A stretch of 64,000 nt of DNA from Pontederia crassipes (Eukaryota; Streptophyta; Magnoliopsida; Commelinales; Pontederiaceae): NCBI GenBank assembly GCA_030549335.1, contig CM060194.1:59362547-59426546 (forward strand), read 5' to 3'. A model generated the notes under the pieces. That model saw only the letters and a list, made by a program, of their open reading frames with translations, was not told the origin of the DNA and did not search any database. The position numbers and the translations under genes are program-made. Positions 45,571 through 57,027 of this stretch are shown here, piece by piece; position 1 is the stretch's first letter, and every line of letters starts with the position of its first letter.

Positions 45571-46307
45571 TTCACCACTCCTCTAGCAATTGTTAAGTAT
45601 GGTGAATAAAGACAAATTAAATAAGGTAGGAGAGGGAAGAGGACTAAAGAATAGACTACTTCTATGAACTTAAGTGAGAGGTTGTTTCCAATACAATAGA
45701 TGAGGTATTAAACTTTGATAACCTGAAAAGATATTTCCTTTCTGACAGACCAAGAACAGAGACCAAATAGTAAGAACAAAATTTGAAATTTCATATAGTT
45801 GTCCACTCTTGTTATGCCAATGGAGTGAACGCCCCATCATCCCAACATACCGTTGGAATAAATTAAACTACTCTTACTAATGGGAAACATGTATGTTGAG
45901 ACCGAGCACTAACTCCTTGTACCACCAGAGAACTACGAAATCTGCATCTATTGAACGATGACAGCATTCAGAACCAGTCCTTCATCGCCCTCCACGACTA
46001 CACAAAACAAAACACCACCCTTTCTTCTCTGAGGAAGGTAAAGCAGCAGCAGTACCATTGAATTGTTGCAGGGATCACAAGTGGAAACTGATCCCATGGG
46101 AGCCTTTAATTGGAAAGTCTCACAGATATAAGCTCCATGAGAAAATTCTAATATCAAACAGAACTGTTGCCAAGAAGGAAGAGGTGGCAAGCAATGGAGG
46201 ATCGATCCGTCCCTTAGTATCTGTTCTGCACAGAAGGAAGTTCGAAGACGACTTCAAATTATTTGCCAAGGAGATCTGAGGACTGATGCGAATCTGCTGT
46301 CTGAGCA
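45571..46307. other. 3' side of the gene at 46308
   Basis: No protein similarity is seen. The part from about 45950 to 46307 has gene-like base composition and is probably the 3' UTR of the minus-strand gene that stops at 46308. Confidence 0.45.
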
Positions 46308-46829
46308 TCAGGAGATGGTTTCGGAGAGCTTAGAGAAGCCGAGCTTCCTCAGTCGACTGCTCATTGGATTGTTGCATTTCAGATCCACCACTTCGACTAT
46401 GCGAATGCGATCTTTTTTCTCGGTCTTTTTGGTCCCATGATTTCCTTCTTTAGGGTTACCAACGGATTCCAGCATCGGAACTTGGTGTGCATTCTTCCGG
46501 GGCTTCTGAGCAGCAGCTGCAGCTCCAGCACTCTGCAGTTGACTACGCCCGTTACTGCTGCTGCTGGCGCTGCTGTTGTTGCTGCTGCTGGAGTTGCTGC
46601 ATGAATCATTCTGCGAGTTCCTGTGCTGCACTATTTTCCTCGAAATGGCACCGCAGGGAACTGAAACTGGGCTGCTTTGCTGTTTCATTGGAGCCGGAGG
46701 AGCAGCTGGTGCGCTTGCGGAGCCGTTCATGGAGTCGATCTCTCTCGACATCAAGGAGCCGATCGTGCCAGTCGTGCCCATCTTGATGGAGTCGTCACCC
46801 GTGCTTGGAGAATCTGTGGTACGATCCAT
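46308..46829 (-). CDS. Plant-specific small protein of unknown function
   Basis: A 173-residue frame starts at ATG 46829. Two blocks look conserved in a plant family I recall only in outline: an N-terminal MGTTGTIGSLMSREIDSM and a C-terminal RIVEVVDLKC..MSSRLRKLGFSKLSE. Between them is low-complexity Ser/Asn and Ala sequence (about residues 78-112), encoded by CTG/GCT-rich triplet runs (46545-46605), then a basic patch. No catalytic domain, signal peptide or membrane segment is seen; the basic patch could act in nuclear import. The function is not known to me. A possible 5' UTR with intron lies upstream (46830-47690). Confidence rests on the conserved ends and gene-like composition. Confidence 0.65.
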   Translation of the reverse strand: MDRTTDSPSTGDDSIKMGTTGTIGSLMSREIDSMNGSASAPAAPPAPMKQQSSPVSVPCGAISRKIVQHRNSQNDSCSNSSSSNNSSASSSSNGRSQLQSAGAAAAAQKPRKNAHQVPMLESVGNPKEGNHGTKKTEKKDRIRIVEVVDLKCNNPMSSRLRKLGFSKLSETIS

Positions 46830-48360
46830 GATACCTTATCTGTGGTCTGATCCGGCAAAAATTCGCAAATCTACGCAAATGCTTATCAAACGGAATTTAG
46901 CGTATCACGAGTGAACCAGCATTTTCTGATTCCGGTGGTTGATGGAATTGCAGTAAATCCTGAACAAAAAATTTGTTCCTGTTGTCGAGAGAAAAGTGAA
47001 ATTCCTATTAGAATATGAAGAAACATACGGAGAGAATACAGTGGATTTTCTTTTTTGCCTTTTCCAACAAGATCCTACTTAGATAAGCAAAATGGTACAC
47101 AAAAGAAGCGAAATAATGAAGTTATGAACATCTTTTAATATGTATACGGGAACTGAGAGTTGTCCCTTACAAAATCTTACAGATCAGGAAGAGTTAAGAT
47201 ATAAATAACGAGAAAAAAGACAGAAGCTAACAAAATCCACATAAATCAAGCCATCAATCACCGGCTACATCCGAGAAATTAACAATAACTTGAAGAATGC
47301 AATTGAAAGTACATTTCTCCTGTCAGAGAAAATATTCAAAACGCCCCTGAAAATTTGGTCAATAACATCACAGAACTTGACAATATCTCACCAGAAACAT
47401 CAATCCAGCCCGGAGATGAGAGAAGAATCATCAAAACTTGCCTAGGAATCTAACTCTGCTAAAAAAGCATAAGAACTGCAACGGTTCTTGTCATACAAGG
47501 AAATCTACATAGATCTGCAATGCAGGATCAGGAAAAAAAAAACATACCAGAGGGATCTAAGTGCTCCTCCACTTCTCTCCACTGCAGACCAATCGAGATC
47601 AGCTTCTGGTTAACAGAAAAAAAAAAAAAAGAACAATGGGCAAAGTTACAAAAATATTAGTCTTTGCAGCAATAAATACTCTGAAAAAGCTGGTCGGACT
47701 GGTGCATTGAGCAGCGGAGCAGCGTCGCTGTCACGAGGATTTTTTGTGTTTATTTCACGAGCATTTGCCGTCGGGTGTGTTATTCTCCAGAAACGTTTCT
47801 ACAAACGTGATCCACTACGCGGCGCTGCTTTTATTCATATTTTCCCCCTTTAGTTTAATCGAATGCTGGAGGGAAAAAAATTATTGCCGGGTGTATTTTT
47901 ATTGCGACCGAATGTTCTGTAGGACCAACGGACGACATCTTGCTCGGACTCCTCAAGGGGTCAACGACACACATCTCGGTTCCAGAGACAAATCGAACGT
48001 CGTGGATTTGTTTCCTTAAAGCGAGGTGGATAACATGGACGGTCTGAGTCCATTGGTTGATGTTTACTTCTTGATACTCGGATCTCTTGCAATGAACTAG
48101 GGTTACTTTTGGCTTTTGGATTTCTTACATTCCTCTTATTTGGTTATATACTTATATAAATATGAACGTTTTTCTTTATTTCTTCAAAGCTTGTGATTTA
48201 ATGATTGATAATACGTCAAATACTCTTTATGCTTTATGAGCTATTTGGAGATGTATTAGTTTTTGTATTGGGATAAAAATGATGTGAGGGTAAAAAATGA
48301 CTTTCTTCATAAATAAGAATCATCAAGATATTTATAAATAAGTGTTTATTTATGAACTGT
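46830..48360. other. Upstream region of the 46.3-kb gene
   Basis: Gene-like composition continues to about 47700. Splice-like borders (for example the CTCCACTGCAG region near 47575) suggest 5' UTR exons for the minus-strand gene, but none can be fixed without transcripts. From 47700 to 48350 there is AT-rich spacer. Confidence 0.4.
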
Positions 48361-48399
48361 CAGATTATATTTTTGCCCCACACAATTTTTATTCCCTTT

Positions 48400-49130
48400 T
48401 TGGATCATATTTTTGCCTTATACTCTCATACCCACCCGCCCATCGTTCGATTAGATCGGACGGTGAGCGATAGCACTGCGGCCGTCCACCCCCGATGCCC
48501 CCCTCCGCTCTTGCCTCGATCGGGACTATCCCAGACGTTGTCCCCCCGATGGGCGATCGAGGACGCTGCAGCCGCCCACCACCGGCCCTCTCTCCTTTTC
48601 TCCGATCTCATCTTCCCCACCTCTCCTCCGAGCAACGCCGCCGCTGGCAACCCACCTCTACCAACCTCCAAGCATCGTCGTCGGCACCCCAACCCCGACC
48701 TCTGCAACTTTCTCCGAGCCTGCCACTCGCGAGCGCTCCTTGCGATCGTCGACCATGTCGATGACGACCTCTGTGACCAAGGTTGTCATCAATCTGTGGA
48801 GATCCGTGACAAAGGTTGTCGTCGATGATGGCCACTGCAACCTCATCCCTTCATCCCCTCGGAGCGCCATCGCCTACGAACGCCCGACTTCGATCATCGC
48901 CCCTCGCGAGCACCCAAGCGTTGACCAATTTCTGTGAGCACCCAAGCCCTCCGCGAGCGTCAGCCGACCTATGATCGCCCTTTTGATCGCTGCCCCCACC
49001 CTTCCCTCTCTCACCCCCATCCTCTGATCTCCGACCCCTCTCTCGCCCTCCTCCCATCCTCTGATCGTCGGACTCTTGGCCAAGAGATTTGGCGCGTCGT
49101 CTGGTTATACGTCATACAAGGCATATGGCC
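48400..49130. repeat. GC-rich low-complexity island
   Basis: The block is about 60% GC or more in AT-rich surroundings, with repeated CCGATC, CTCCGA, GACCTCTGTGACCAAGGTTG- and GCGAGCACCC-type words. Frames are open on both strands, as expected from composition, but none has a recognised domain. It resembles in composition the islands at 36370-36990 and 63240-63680. No clear TIRs were found. Confidence 0.55.
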
Positions 49131-49279
49131 CCATTAAATCCTTAGTTTTTTTGCATATTTATTATTTATTTGCATGTTATAGTCAAGGATGATATGTGGA
49201 TATGAACTCATGCATTGTAGGTGCTAGCTCAATTTATCATTTTATTAGTCATCAATCCTATTAGTTGTCAGAATTTGAA

Positions 49280-50168
49280 GGGTCCTCTTGGAAACATGTT
49301 TGGAAGATTCCTATCCCCGTAAGATGCATTTCTTTCTTTAAAAATTATTGTATCATCGTTTACCTACTCTCGACATTATTTCAGATTTCACTCCAGCTAT
49401 AAATTCTACATGTTTACTGTATGGTAATGAAATGGAAACAATGATCCATTTATGTTTTCATTTTCCTATTTCCCTACAATTATAGTCTCTATTTCAACTC
49501 AAGCTCAATTTTACTTTTGAACATATGTAAGGAGTCTGGGTCCTAATTACACGAGGGCTCAAGCCTTGAATGTAGCTCAAAATTAAAATTGTAATCCTTA
49601 TTTTCATTCAGGGGGATATGGAATATAAGAAATGATATGCATTTCAAGTCTATGAGAACAACTATTTTGATAGACTGGGAGAAGATTCTAACTGACTATA
49701 TTGAACATGCTAGATACCAAATACATGAGACCCTTAGCCCCTAGAACCCAATCCGAGTTTGGTGGGAGCTCCCGCCAATCGAGTTGATTAAGCTCAACTC
49801 ACATAGATCCTTCTCATTTGAGACTGAGGGAGCAAGCTTTTTGCTGAGATCTACTAATAATGTTTTTATTGTTGCAGGGGCCATTAGGTGCAACATAGAG
49901 ACCGTGTTGGAATTAGAGGCGCATGAGATATTAGCATGCATTAGAAGCGCAAGACAACTAGGCTACAATAAATATCATCATTGATATTGACTCTACTGTT
50001 TTGGCTCAAATAATCAACAACAAGCTAACTTGTCCATGACGGATCAAGTACATATTAGCATTTTTTTATAATATTAACTCAGTTCACAACTTGGCTTGTA
50101 AACATTGCTATAGAGAGACTAACAAAGCAATTGATTATCTTTCAAACTTCGGTCATTTTCAACTTGGC
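49280..50168 (+). pseudogene. Decayed LINE (non-LTR retrotransposon) 3' fragment
   Basis: Plus-strand translations recall the reverse-transcriptase zinc-binding region (WKIPIPVRCISFF.., then a TMIHLCFHFPI-like stretch across 49440-49475) and an RNase H-like domain at 49780-50160. In the latter, ELEAHEILACIRSARQLGY, then IDIDSTVLAQIIN and SVHNLACKHCYRETNKAIDYLSNFGH match the E, D and H/REAN-type motifs seen in plant LINE and RVT_3 domains. Stops and shifts are frequent. It ends where the MITE-like copy begins. Confidence 0.5.
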
Positions 50169-50253
50169 CGTTTGGCAACAGGAATTGAAGTTCCACCAAG
50201 TTCTCGTGAATAGTTGAAATGATAGATTAATTCGAATTGTGTTTGGATGGAGT

Positions 50254-50260
50254 GAAATTT
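50254..50260. repeat. TSD GAAATTT of SINE-like insert, left
   Basis: GAAATTT here is repeated exactly at 50411-50417, bracketing the insert. The uninterrupted MITE-like copies have a single site at this point. Confidence 0.8.
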
Positions 50261-50410
50261 TTTCGGTCGAAACCAACCGGTGTTCAGGGCTACTAGCACC
50301 TGACTAATCCAGTTTCGGGACGGGAGTGGAACGATAAATCCCTGGCCTACGCGGCGGCTCCAAGGATCGATCCCGGAGCTACTAGCACCCGTTGAACCAC
50401 TTGGAGCGCT
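50261..50410 (-). mobile_element. tRNA-derived SINE-like insertion (150 bp)
   Basis: On the minus strand it starts AGCGCTCCAAG, has an A-box-like TGGTTCAACGGG (plus strand 50388-50399) and, about 14 bp later, a B-box-like GGATCGATCC (50364-50373), the internal RNA polymerase III promoter layout of tRNA genes. It ends in a short A-rich tail next to GAAATTT and is bounded by a 7-bp duplication. GC content is far above that of the host MITE. It encodes no protein and would depend on LINE enzymes. The box spacing is shorter than in true tRNAs. Confidence 0.65.
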
Positions 50411-51115
50411 GAAATTTGATGATGAAGAATAAGATAGTTGATGTGATAGGAAAAGTAGATGTGATTAATTAATTTTAGTGGGTGATTGAATTAAAAAAAA
50501 TATATATTATAAAATTATTAAAAAATAAAATACATAATATATATTAAAAAATTATGACAACATTTTTGTTAAAAAATATATTATTTAAAATTTAAAAATC
50601 AATTTTATAGTAATTTATATTTAATGAAATATTAAAATTTTATAATGAAATAGTAAATAATATTATATTACTCTTTTATTATTTATATTTTACATATAAT
50701 AAATAAATAAAGTTATATATGAAAGGTTAAAAAAGAAAATGATAAAAGAAAAAAAAGTTTGAAAAAAAGGTGAAACGTCAAATAAAAAAAAAGTGAAAAC
50801 ACAACAAAAAAAAGGGCCCACTATCGGTTCCACCATTTTGACCGGTAGTTTGAAACCAGAGTCACGTGACCCTAGTTCCAAGTTGAAATTTCAAGGAAGT
50901 ACTTGGCGAAACCAGGGGGTTAGTTTCATCCGATTTCAATTGCCAAACATCCTCCATATGAACGACACTTTTTAAGAAGGAAAACCTTCAATTTTTATAT
51001 CAAGAGGCTTTGACACTTTATTTATAATGATCTTTCTTTCAAAAAAGAAAACTTCTCGATAATTCCACCAAATAGAGGATGGAGATCTAACTCTCAAAAT
51101 AAAATTAAGCCATTA

Positions 51116-51629
51116 TAATTAGGTTGGAATTAGAGCACGTAATTTTAGTTTCAACCTCTTGTTCCACCTTTTTGGTGGAACCATCCAGTGTTAGTTTTCT
51201 TCATTTTTTTAGTTGGCATTTTTCTCCTTTTCAATCTTCTTTTTACTATTTTATATTTTTTCCCTTTCTTATATAAAATTATTTATTTATCAAATATAAA
51301 AATATTTATTATAAAATAGTAATTAAATATTTAATATTACTTATTATTTTATTAAAATTTTAATGTTTCATTAAATATAATGTATTAGAAAAATAATTTT
51401 TATATTTAAATAATATATCTTTTAAAAAAACTATAAAAAGTTTTAAATTTATATTTATTTAATTTTATATTTATGATACATATTTTTTATTTAAACACTC
51501 ACTAAAATTAATTCATCATATCAATTTTTTATTTTCTCGTCATTAAGTTTCACTCCATCTAAATACACTTCGAACTAATATATTAATTTAACTAATCATG
51601 AGGGACTTGGGAGGAATCCTAGTTCCGTT
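51116..51629 (-). mobile_element. AT-rich MITE-like repeat, copy 3 (inverted)
   Basis: It reads as the reverse complement of copies 2 and 4: TTCCACCTTTTTGGTGG, TTATATAAAATTATTTATT, TATTTAAATAATATATC, TTAATTCATCATATC and TTTCACTCCATCTAAATACA. Termini are decayed. It lies 170 bp after copy 2 and next to copy 4, so this 2-kb stretch is a cluster of one family. Confidence 0.65.
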
Positions 51630-51644
51630 TCAAACGCAATCTTA

Positions 51645-52203
51645 GAGTTTCATCCAAATAATTGAATTGATAAATTAATTTAGAGTGTGTATGCATGAAG
51701 TGAAATAATGAAAAATTAAGTAGTTTATAAGATAAAAAAATTAGACGTGATATATTAATTTTAGTGAATATTTGAATAAAAAATAGATATTGTAAATATG
51801 AAATATAATTTTATTAATTAATAAAAATAAAACTATAACTAAATTTTTTTATTAATAAATATATTATTTAAATATCATAAATTATTTCTTGCTAAATTAT
51901 ATTTAACAAAATATTAAATTTTTTTATGAAATGATAGGTAATAAATAATATTATATTAATCCTTTATGATAAATATTTTATATTTAACAAATAGTTTCTT
52001 CTGAGAGAGAAATGTGTGAAAGAGAAAATAAGGAAAAGAAAATGAAATTGAAAAAAATAATTGTCACGTCAAAAAAATTTGAAAAAGAGAGATCTCTCTT
52101 GGTAAAGGTGGAAAATTAAGAGTCAGAAGACCCTAGTTTTCGGTTCTTAGTTCAATCTGACTGGCAGTAGGCATTGATTTCATCTAGTTTCAATTACCAA
52201 ACG
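51645..52203 (+). mobile_element. AT-rich MITE-like repeat, copy 4
   Basis: Same orientation and body as copy 2, without the SINE-like insert. The right end TCAATTACCAAACGC is clear; the left end (TTTCATCCAAATAATTGAATTG) is approximate. Confidence 0.65.
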
Positions 52204-52820
52204 CACTTCAGAAGTATATTTTTAAAATATTCTTTATTTTTGTAGATTTTAATATAATAAATAAAAAAATAAGATTTGTTAACATAAATTATTTACTGAT
52301 ATATGCAAAAGGGTATTTATGAGACAATTTGTTTTGGTAATTTAAAAGGACATTACCGTTTAACTTTTATTTTTTTTACAGCATTATCCATGGACTTTGA
52401 AATACCCCATTTATGACTTATTTTATTGAAGCTATTCTATTTATTGAATTGAAACAAATGAAAGGTGGATAAAGCTATTTAAACAAGCTTAAATCCTTAG
52501 CCAAGGATTTTTCTTTTGCAATAAAAAATCTTAAATTCGTTGCGCACTCTATTTAAAGCTAACACCTATCCCAAAGACTGTGATCATTAAGCCCTTCATG
52601 AACATGCACTTTCAAGTAGCAACATAACGATGGAAAATCTCGTATATTCAATCTAATTATCCTCTCACGATCAATTAACTGAATGACGATTTAATAGAAA
52701 TCATCGATCAAATGATATAGATAATAAGATATTGATTGATATAACTTGGGCTGTCGTTATTCAAACTGATTGAATAAATAAGAATTGATTTGAATCCCTA
52801 ATGAGTGGCAATTCAAGACT
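52204..52820. other. Intergenic DNA, nothing recognised
   Basis: AT-rich sequence without coding potential or bounded repeats. Confidence 0.5.
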
Positions 52821-54527
52821 TCTACAGATTTCATAAAATCCATCGGAAACTCAAGTTTCCAATAAGACGATGATCGTCAGAAACTCAAGTTTCCGATAAG
52901 ATGACGATTGTCGAAAAATCGTTGACGGGTCATGCCATCACAAAGACATCCTTAAAAAATTTTGGTTGTGGCTCCACTTTCCTAAGTAGTCTTCAGAGCA
53001 TAACCCGTCTGACTTCCCTATGGGAGAGCGTTCGTCAGACATTCCGATAGTGACACCCATCGAAATGTCTGACGGAGCATACCCATGGAACGTTCAGATG
53101 GGAGTTCACCCTTTGAAATTTCGACGCATTTTCCATCGGAAATTATTTTAAAATATAAACAAATTGGCCACCAACGAATGAATCCGATAGCTTAGAGGGT
53201 GGATCTAGCCATTGGCGGCTGATCTTGTCAAGAGGAAGAGGGACGTCGGAGTTGGCCATAATCGAGAGAGAAAAGGACACACAAGAGAGAGGGAAATCCG
53301 GCCGTCTGCTGCCGGATCCGCCTGCTAGAGGAGCCGCTTGTAGCCGGATCCGACGACCAGGTGATCGATTGGATCGGGCCGCTTGATGGCCGATCGGGCG
53401 GCAGGCAACTAGATTGACCGCCAGGGGGCCGAGAGTGGCCGAATTGGCCGCCTGCCGCTAGATCCGCAGCAGAGAGAAGGGGGGAGACGAAGGTCGTTGT
53501 CACCAGAGTCACGAGCCCGCCGGTTGTCGCCGAAGAGACAGGGGAAGAGTGATAGAGGGAGAGCGAGGAGAGAGCAAGAGGGAGAGGCGGGGAGAGAACA
53601 GATGAGGGTTGTTTGTTATATATATGATTTCCGACGGCTTTGCCTTTCAGTATTGCCGACGGATAGAAATTTCTCCAAAAGACCCACTCGTCGAAAATAT
53701 TAAAATTAATTTTTTTTTGTCACTTGATATTCGCTCTTATTTTTCTCCCACCTCCCTCTCTCTAGTATAAGTACCAATTGGTTGGCCTTTGAGTATTACC
53801 AATGGATTTCATTCCGTCGGTAATTTCCAAGGTTAAAGTCGTAAGAAATATCGATATTAAAATATTAGTCATATGTATAAATTATATTATAAATTTGTTG
53901 TATAAATATAGTTACTGATTGGTCGCACCTTCGAAATGATTAACGGATCAAAATAATCCATCAGTAATATTGAAGGTTCAATTGTCGATAATAATAATAT
54001 TAATATATTAATCGTATATATTATATTATCTATAATGTTATATTAATAGTTACTAACAAGTCTATCCTTCGGTAGTATCGACGGACAAAGATCCGCCAGT
54101 AATACCAAAGGTCAAAATCGTCGATAATAATCATATTAAAATATTACTCGTATGTTTTATATTATATTATCTATATAATATTATAATAATATTTACCGAT
54201 GGATCTATCGAAGGTCAAAATCATTGGTAACAATAATATTAAATTATTAATCATATTATTATATTATATTTCATTATTTTTTATTATAATAATAAATATT
54301 ATATATATGCGTCCTTAATTAATGTGTACTAAAATTTTTAAAATAATTATTAATTTTTTATAAATTAAAAATTACCCTTTAAAATATACAAAAGGACATA
54401 TTATAAAATACATAATGTGTTTTTTATAAATAATTTTATCCATATTTGTTTTATATTTTTAATAAATATTTCTTGTAAGAAGATATGCTTATATATAATA
54501 CTAATGTTAATCAATATGTGTATATAG

Positions 54528-55777
54528 TGTTGGAGTAAAATTTTAATGCCATATAAAATTATATTTTGATGATACAAATCTCGAAAGATTAACGTTAAAT
54601 GCTGAAAAGTTTAAATAAAAAGGGATAACTTTATGCCCTAAGCTTTGATTAAATAATTGACTATGATCTTATTATATTCTGGATGAATGATGAATATAAA
54701 AATTATAGAGAATTCTGTTAGCTATCCATAAAATTTAAGATTATCTAATTTGAATAATTATGCAAAACGTTATGCTCAAAATAGTGTAGGTCGGTCAACC
54801 TGTCGGTCGACACAATGAAAGCCAATCGAGACTATATCAGTCGACTGATCATTACAGGAGCTGCTCAGATCCACGTCGAGACTACACCGATTGACAGACC
54901 GGTGGATGCATCGGTCGACCGTTCAGCTCAACGGGCAAAATAAAAAATGACGAGACTATATCGGTGGACTGACCGATTGATAGTCCGACCAATCAATCAA
55001 GTGTAAAAGCTGAGAAAATTGCGCAACGGTCACATAAATCGGTCGCCGGTCCAGATGTGCGATCAATCGGCCTCCGGGTCAAATGAATAGTAATGACTAT
55101 TTTTTAATGAAAAATTTGTGAAACAAATTCTGGACGAATTTTTCACATGCTGAAGCCTATAAAATGAGTGCCAAAATCGGAAGCAAAGACATCCATCCAA
55201 GCATTAAAGAAAAATTTCAAATTATCAAAAGAAGATCATTTCCTTGAAGTTATCATTTTAGCTTTTCTCTACTTTCTCTCTTCTCTTCTTGTGAGTATAA
55301 AATTGTAAAAAAGAAAAACAAATTTTTTAGAAAAATTAAGAAAAGTCATGTGTAAAAGAGGTTCTATATCTTACATCTTGAGCGAAAGAAAAAATTAGCT
55401 TCTTAGGAGAAGATGTTTGCCTTACCTCTCGACGCGGAGAAAAGGTGGTTATGTAAAAAGGTTTTTCTTCCTTTTCCCGTTTGAAACAAAGAAAGAATTC
55501 TAGTGAAATTTTCGATGATCTCGATGTCGAGAAGTCGGATTGGGGACGTAAGCCAAAGTATGACCGAACTTTGTCAACAACTACCGTATTTATTTGTATT
55601 TGATTTTTCTCTCTCTCTTTCTCATATTGTGTTTGTGATATGATCTGAATTGCATTGATTTAAAAAGATTAACGAATCGATTTTTACCTTCAGCGACTTA
55701 TTTTGTGAAATCGATATTTTTGTTTTTAAACATCAATTCATGCCTCCCCCCTTCTTGGTGACCTTTGGGATCCAACA
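54528..55777 (+). mobile_element. Solo LTR of the gag-only copia family (1250 bp)
   Basis: It starts TGTTGGAGTAAAATTTTAATG and ends TTGGGATCCAACA. It matches the LTRs at 23893 and 29035 throughout, including the TCGGTCGAC motif array (54788-55080) and the GTAAAAGAGGTTC..CTTACCTCTCGA distal part, with clear divergence. Flanks are TATAG and TATAC, a near-match duplication. There is no internal region or second LTR. Confidence 0.85.
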
Positions 55778-56260
55778 TATACTAATAATATTATATATCT
55801 TAATATTATCCTAAGACACATATATCTTAATCTTAATCTTCATCTAAATTTATCCTAATATTCTAATTTTATGTCATCAATTGATATAGAATTTTAAGGA
55901 TCATATAGTTTTAGCTTTATGTTCTTACTTTTCAAATTAGTGCATAGTCTTTAAAACATATAATAAAAAAATAATGATACAAGTGATGGATGCTTGATTT
56001 ATATAGAATGCAAGAAGTGTGAGAAAAAAAGAAATATAACTAGAAAAAGAGTAAAAATTGCTATAACTTAGAATACTTATATTCACAATTTTTAAATGTA
56101 CTTTTTAGAAAAAAATATTTTTTATGAATAAATTATAATGATAAAAAAATTGTAAATGTGCTTTTTACAAAAATTATCTTTTGTGAATTAAAGATGTAAT
56201 CCAAAATTTATACTTATGATTAAAAGTAGTTATATCCTGGTAATTATATTAAACATTAAA
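55778..56260. other. AT-rich sequence within CACTA-like element
   Basis: Lies between the solo LTR and the distal palindromic units. No gene or named repeat is seen. Confidence 0.4.
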
Positions 56261-57027
56261 CATATATATTATATTAAATATATACTTATATTATATTACA
56301 TATATATTATTATAAAATATAATTACTAACAACCCTAGCCTTCAAAATTACTGACAAATTTAGATTTTTCAGTACTTCCAAAAGCTAAGCCCATCGGTAA
56401 TTTTAATACTAAAATATTAAATATATACTTATGTTATATTACATATATATTATTATAAATATAATTACCGATGGTTCTAGCTTTTGAAATTATCGATGAA
56501 TTTAAATTTATCGGTAATTTTAATAATAAAATATTAAATATATACTTATATTGTATTTACATATATATTATTATAAATATAATTATCAATGATCCTATCC
56601 TTCGAAATTACTGACAGAATATAAATCCGTCAATAATTTCGAAGGCTAAGTCCGTCGATAATTTACCAACGAAAATTTTTCGTCTGTAGTAGCGAAGAAC
56701 ATTTTGGTCCTCAGTATTTTTGAAGATTTTTTCTAATTCATCGAAAAATGTAAAGGATTATTGTCTATCGAAAAATTATCCGTCCTAAATAGATGATTTT
56801 CTTATAGTGTGACTGCCCAATTAATTTCCATTGTCTCATCCATTATATTGAGAAAATGAATGAGAAGAAGTTACAAAAACTTTTCTTCAGGAGAAATTTT
56901 TTCTCTTTCATCCATATGATTTCTTTCTTAATGTATTCTTCTTCACATATGCGTGTGATAGTGCAAACCTTTTCAAAGTCTACACGTGGATTGTGGATGC
57001 AATTCTCTTTGGTGAACTTAGCACGCA

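Larger units (their letters stand above)
50170..50948 (+). mobile_element. AT-rich MITE-like repeat, copy 2, with SINE-like insert
   Basis: The ends are GTTTGGCAA (50170-50178) and its exact complement TTGCCAAAC (50940-50948). The body matches copy 4 (51645-52203): GATAGATTAATT, TTAATTTTAGTG, TATTATTTAAA.., AATAATATTATATTA.. and a CATCCGATTTCAATTGCC end. No coding region is present. A 150-bp insertion lies at 50261-50410. The TSD is unclear, and superfamily is not assigned. Confidence 0.7.
53625..56675. repeat. Array of palindromic hairpin units, period about 125-150 bp
   Basis: About eight units of the form CCTTCGAAATTACCGACGGA..TCCGTCGGTAATTTCGAAGG separated by AT-rich TATTAAATATATAC..TTATTATAAATATA spacers lie at about 53625, 53780, 53920, 54050, 54190, 56310, 56465 and 56580. 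Each unit could fold back on itself. The solo LTR splits the array five units to three. Confidence 0.8.
52830..56809. mobile_element. CACTA-like (En/Spm) non-coding element, interrupted by a solo LTR
   Basis: The right end, read inward on the minus strand, is CACTATAAGAAAATCATC (56809 leftwards), the CACTA-superfamily terminus. The body carries many sub-terminal GTCGGTAATTTCGAAGG-type motifs in inverted pairs. A GC-rich segment with CCGGCCG words (53190-53500) and a GA-rich tract ending GTTATATATATGATTTCCGACGG mirror the organisation of the fragment at 57030-57600. No transposase is found. The left CACTA end was not located, so 52830 is only where the TCGTC/CCGATAAG motifs begin. A copia solo LTR is inserted at 54528-55777. 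Confidence 0.65.

Noticed and set aside
48352-49137. Multiple Pro/Arg/Ser-rich frames
   Set aside because: Composition-driven openness on both strands, no domain and no splice structure.
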